A stretch of 64,000 nt of DNA, taken from the NCBI RefSeq assembly GCF_001874625.1, contig NZ_CP017671.1:1984001-2048000 (forward strand). Reading direction: 5' to 3'. Position 1 is the stretch's first letter. Each line of letters starts with the position of its first letter. Shown one piece after another: positions 63,568 through 64,000 of this stretch. A program made the translations under genes and the position numbers. The stretch is from Providencia rettgeri (GTDB lineage: Bacteria > Pseudomonadota > Gammaproteobacteria > Enterobacterales > Enterobacteriaceae). The notes below the pieces were generated by a model. The model was not told the origin of the DNA, did no database searches, and saw only the letters and a list, made by a program, of their open reading frames with translations.

Positions 63568-64000
63568 TTATTTATCGGCCTGTAATAATGAAAGTGACAT
63601 ACTAATTAGCTTTTCAATAGTGAAACCAAAATAGTCAAATAACTGCTTAGCAGGTGCAGATTCGCCAAAGCTATTCATTCCCATTATTAACCCATCCAAG
63701 CCAACATATTTACGCCAGTAATCATCAATGCTAGCTTCAATGGCAATACGTTGACGAACATGATTAGGTAAAACCTGTTGTTTATATTCATCAGGTTGTT
63801 TATCAAAAGTATCAGTGGATGGCATTGATATAACATTGACGTTAAAACCCTGTGCGGTTAAAACCTGCCAGGCTTCAACCGCCAAGGTGACCTCAGAGCC
63901 CGTCGCAATTAACAATAACTCAGGTGATTGGCTATTACTTCGTAAAATATACCCCCCACGCTGGATACAGGTAAGTTGCTCAGAGGTACGTGAGTGCTGA
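63568..64000 (-). CDS. tkt: Transketolase, C-terminal part (cut by window edge)
   Basis: The C-terminal 143 residues or so of a transketolase; the frame is open to the right edge, so the start lies outside. Recognisable blocks are CIQRGGYILRSNS, LLLIATGSEVTLAVEAWQ, VISMPSTDTFDKQ, IAIEASIDDYWRKYVG and GMNSFGESAPAKQLFDYFGF. These belong to the third domain, which closes the dimer but does not bind thiamine diphosphate. The enzyme moves two-carbon units between sugar phosphates. It may be a TktB-like or pathway-specific copy. Confidence 0.93.
   Translation of the reverse strand, partial: QHSRTSEQLTCIQRGGYILRSNSQSPELLLIATGSEVTLAVEAWQVLTAQGFNVNVISMPSTDTFDKQPDEYKQQVLPNHVRQRIAIEASIDDYWRKYVGLDGLIMGMNSFGESAPAKQLFDYFGFTIEKLISMSLSLLQADK

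Overview
The window looks like a chromosome segment from a low-GC gammaproteobacterium of the Morganellaceae, most likely Providencia or a close relative. The evidence is the AT-rich backbone from about 15 kb onward, the enteric gene order uvrY-uvrC-pgsA-tRNA-Gly-Cys-Leu, and enterobacterial-type fetAB, psiE, uspF, ribitol and D-threonate genes. This is inference from gene content; no database search was made.

Positions 1-15000 are visibly foreign: more GC-rich, different codon use, and mobile-element genes throughout. At the right end, beside a chromosomal class II fructose-bisphosphatase gene, lies a five-gene leftward operon whose genes overlap by 4-11 nt. It encodes two large tyrosine recombinases (490 and 873 aa), a 222-aa protein, a 147-aa HTH/coiled-coil protein and a RecD-like helicase. 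The first three match my recollection of the gamma-mobile-trio (GMT: GmtY, GmtZ, GmtX) module. Just beyond the helicase sits a complete integron that is not class 1, 2 or 3: an integrase gene with a LexA box at its promoter, and a divergent array of eight cassettes, each followed by an attC site. Starting at the integrase, the cassettes encode a trimethoprim-resistance-type DHFR (dfrA), an erythromycin esterase (ereA-like), a DinB-family protein, a DnaJ-zinc-finger-like protein, two unknowns (one secreted), a HIT-like protein and a GNAT acetyltransferase. A 24-bp direct repeat with one mismatch flanks the integron. The left end of the island is outside the window.

From 15.1 kb the region is ordinary chromosome. 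15-27 kb: glpX-type phosphatase, an auxin-carrier-family permease, a DUF2339/DUF3999 membrane pair, psiE, and an AbgT-family transporter with peptidase T. 27-31 kb: uvrY (with a degenerate receiver domain), uvrC, pgsA and four tRNA genes, including a tandem duplicate of tRNA-Leu. 31-40 kb: small lipoproteins and secreted proteins, fabV, a CinA-like gene overlapping a nucleotidyltransferase gene, uspF, and a ParD-like gene coupled to a second-type methionine aminopeptidase.

From 40 kb the region is mainly catabolic and transport cassettes. These are a D-threonate operon (kdgT-like permease, dtnK, pdxA2, DeoR regulator); a dicarboxylate symporter, LysR regulator and aspartate-racemase cluster; an SPFH protein; an ascorbate-type PTS with its LacI regulator and twin palindromic operators; an extracytoplasmic nuclease-like protein; a ribitol cluster (rbtD, ribulokinase, LacI regulator); fetAB; an SDR polyol dehydrogenase; and the 3' end of a transketolase gene that runs off the right edge.
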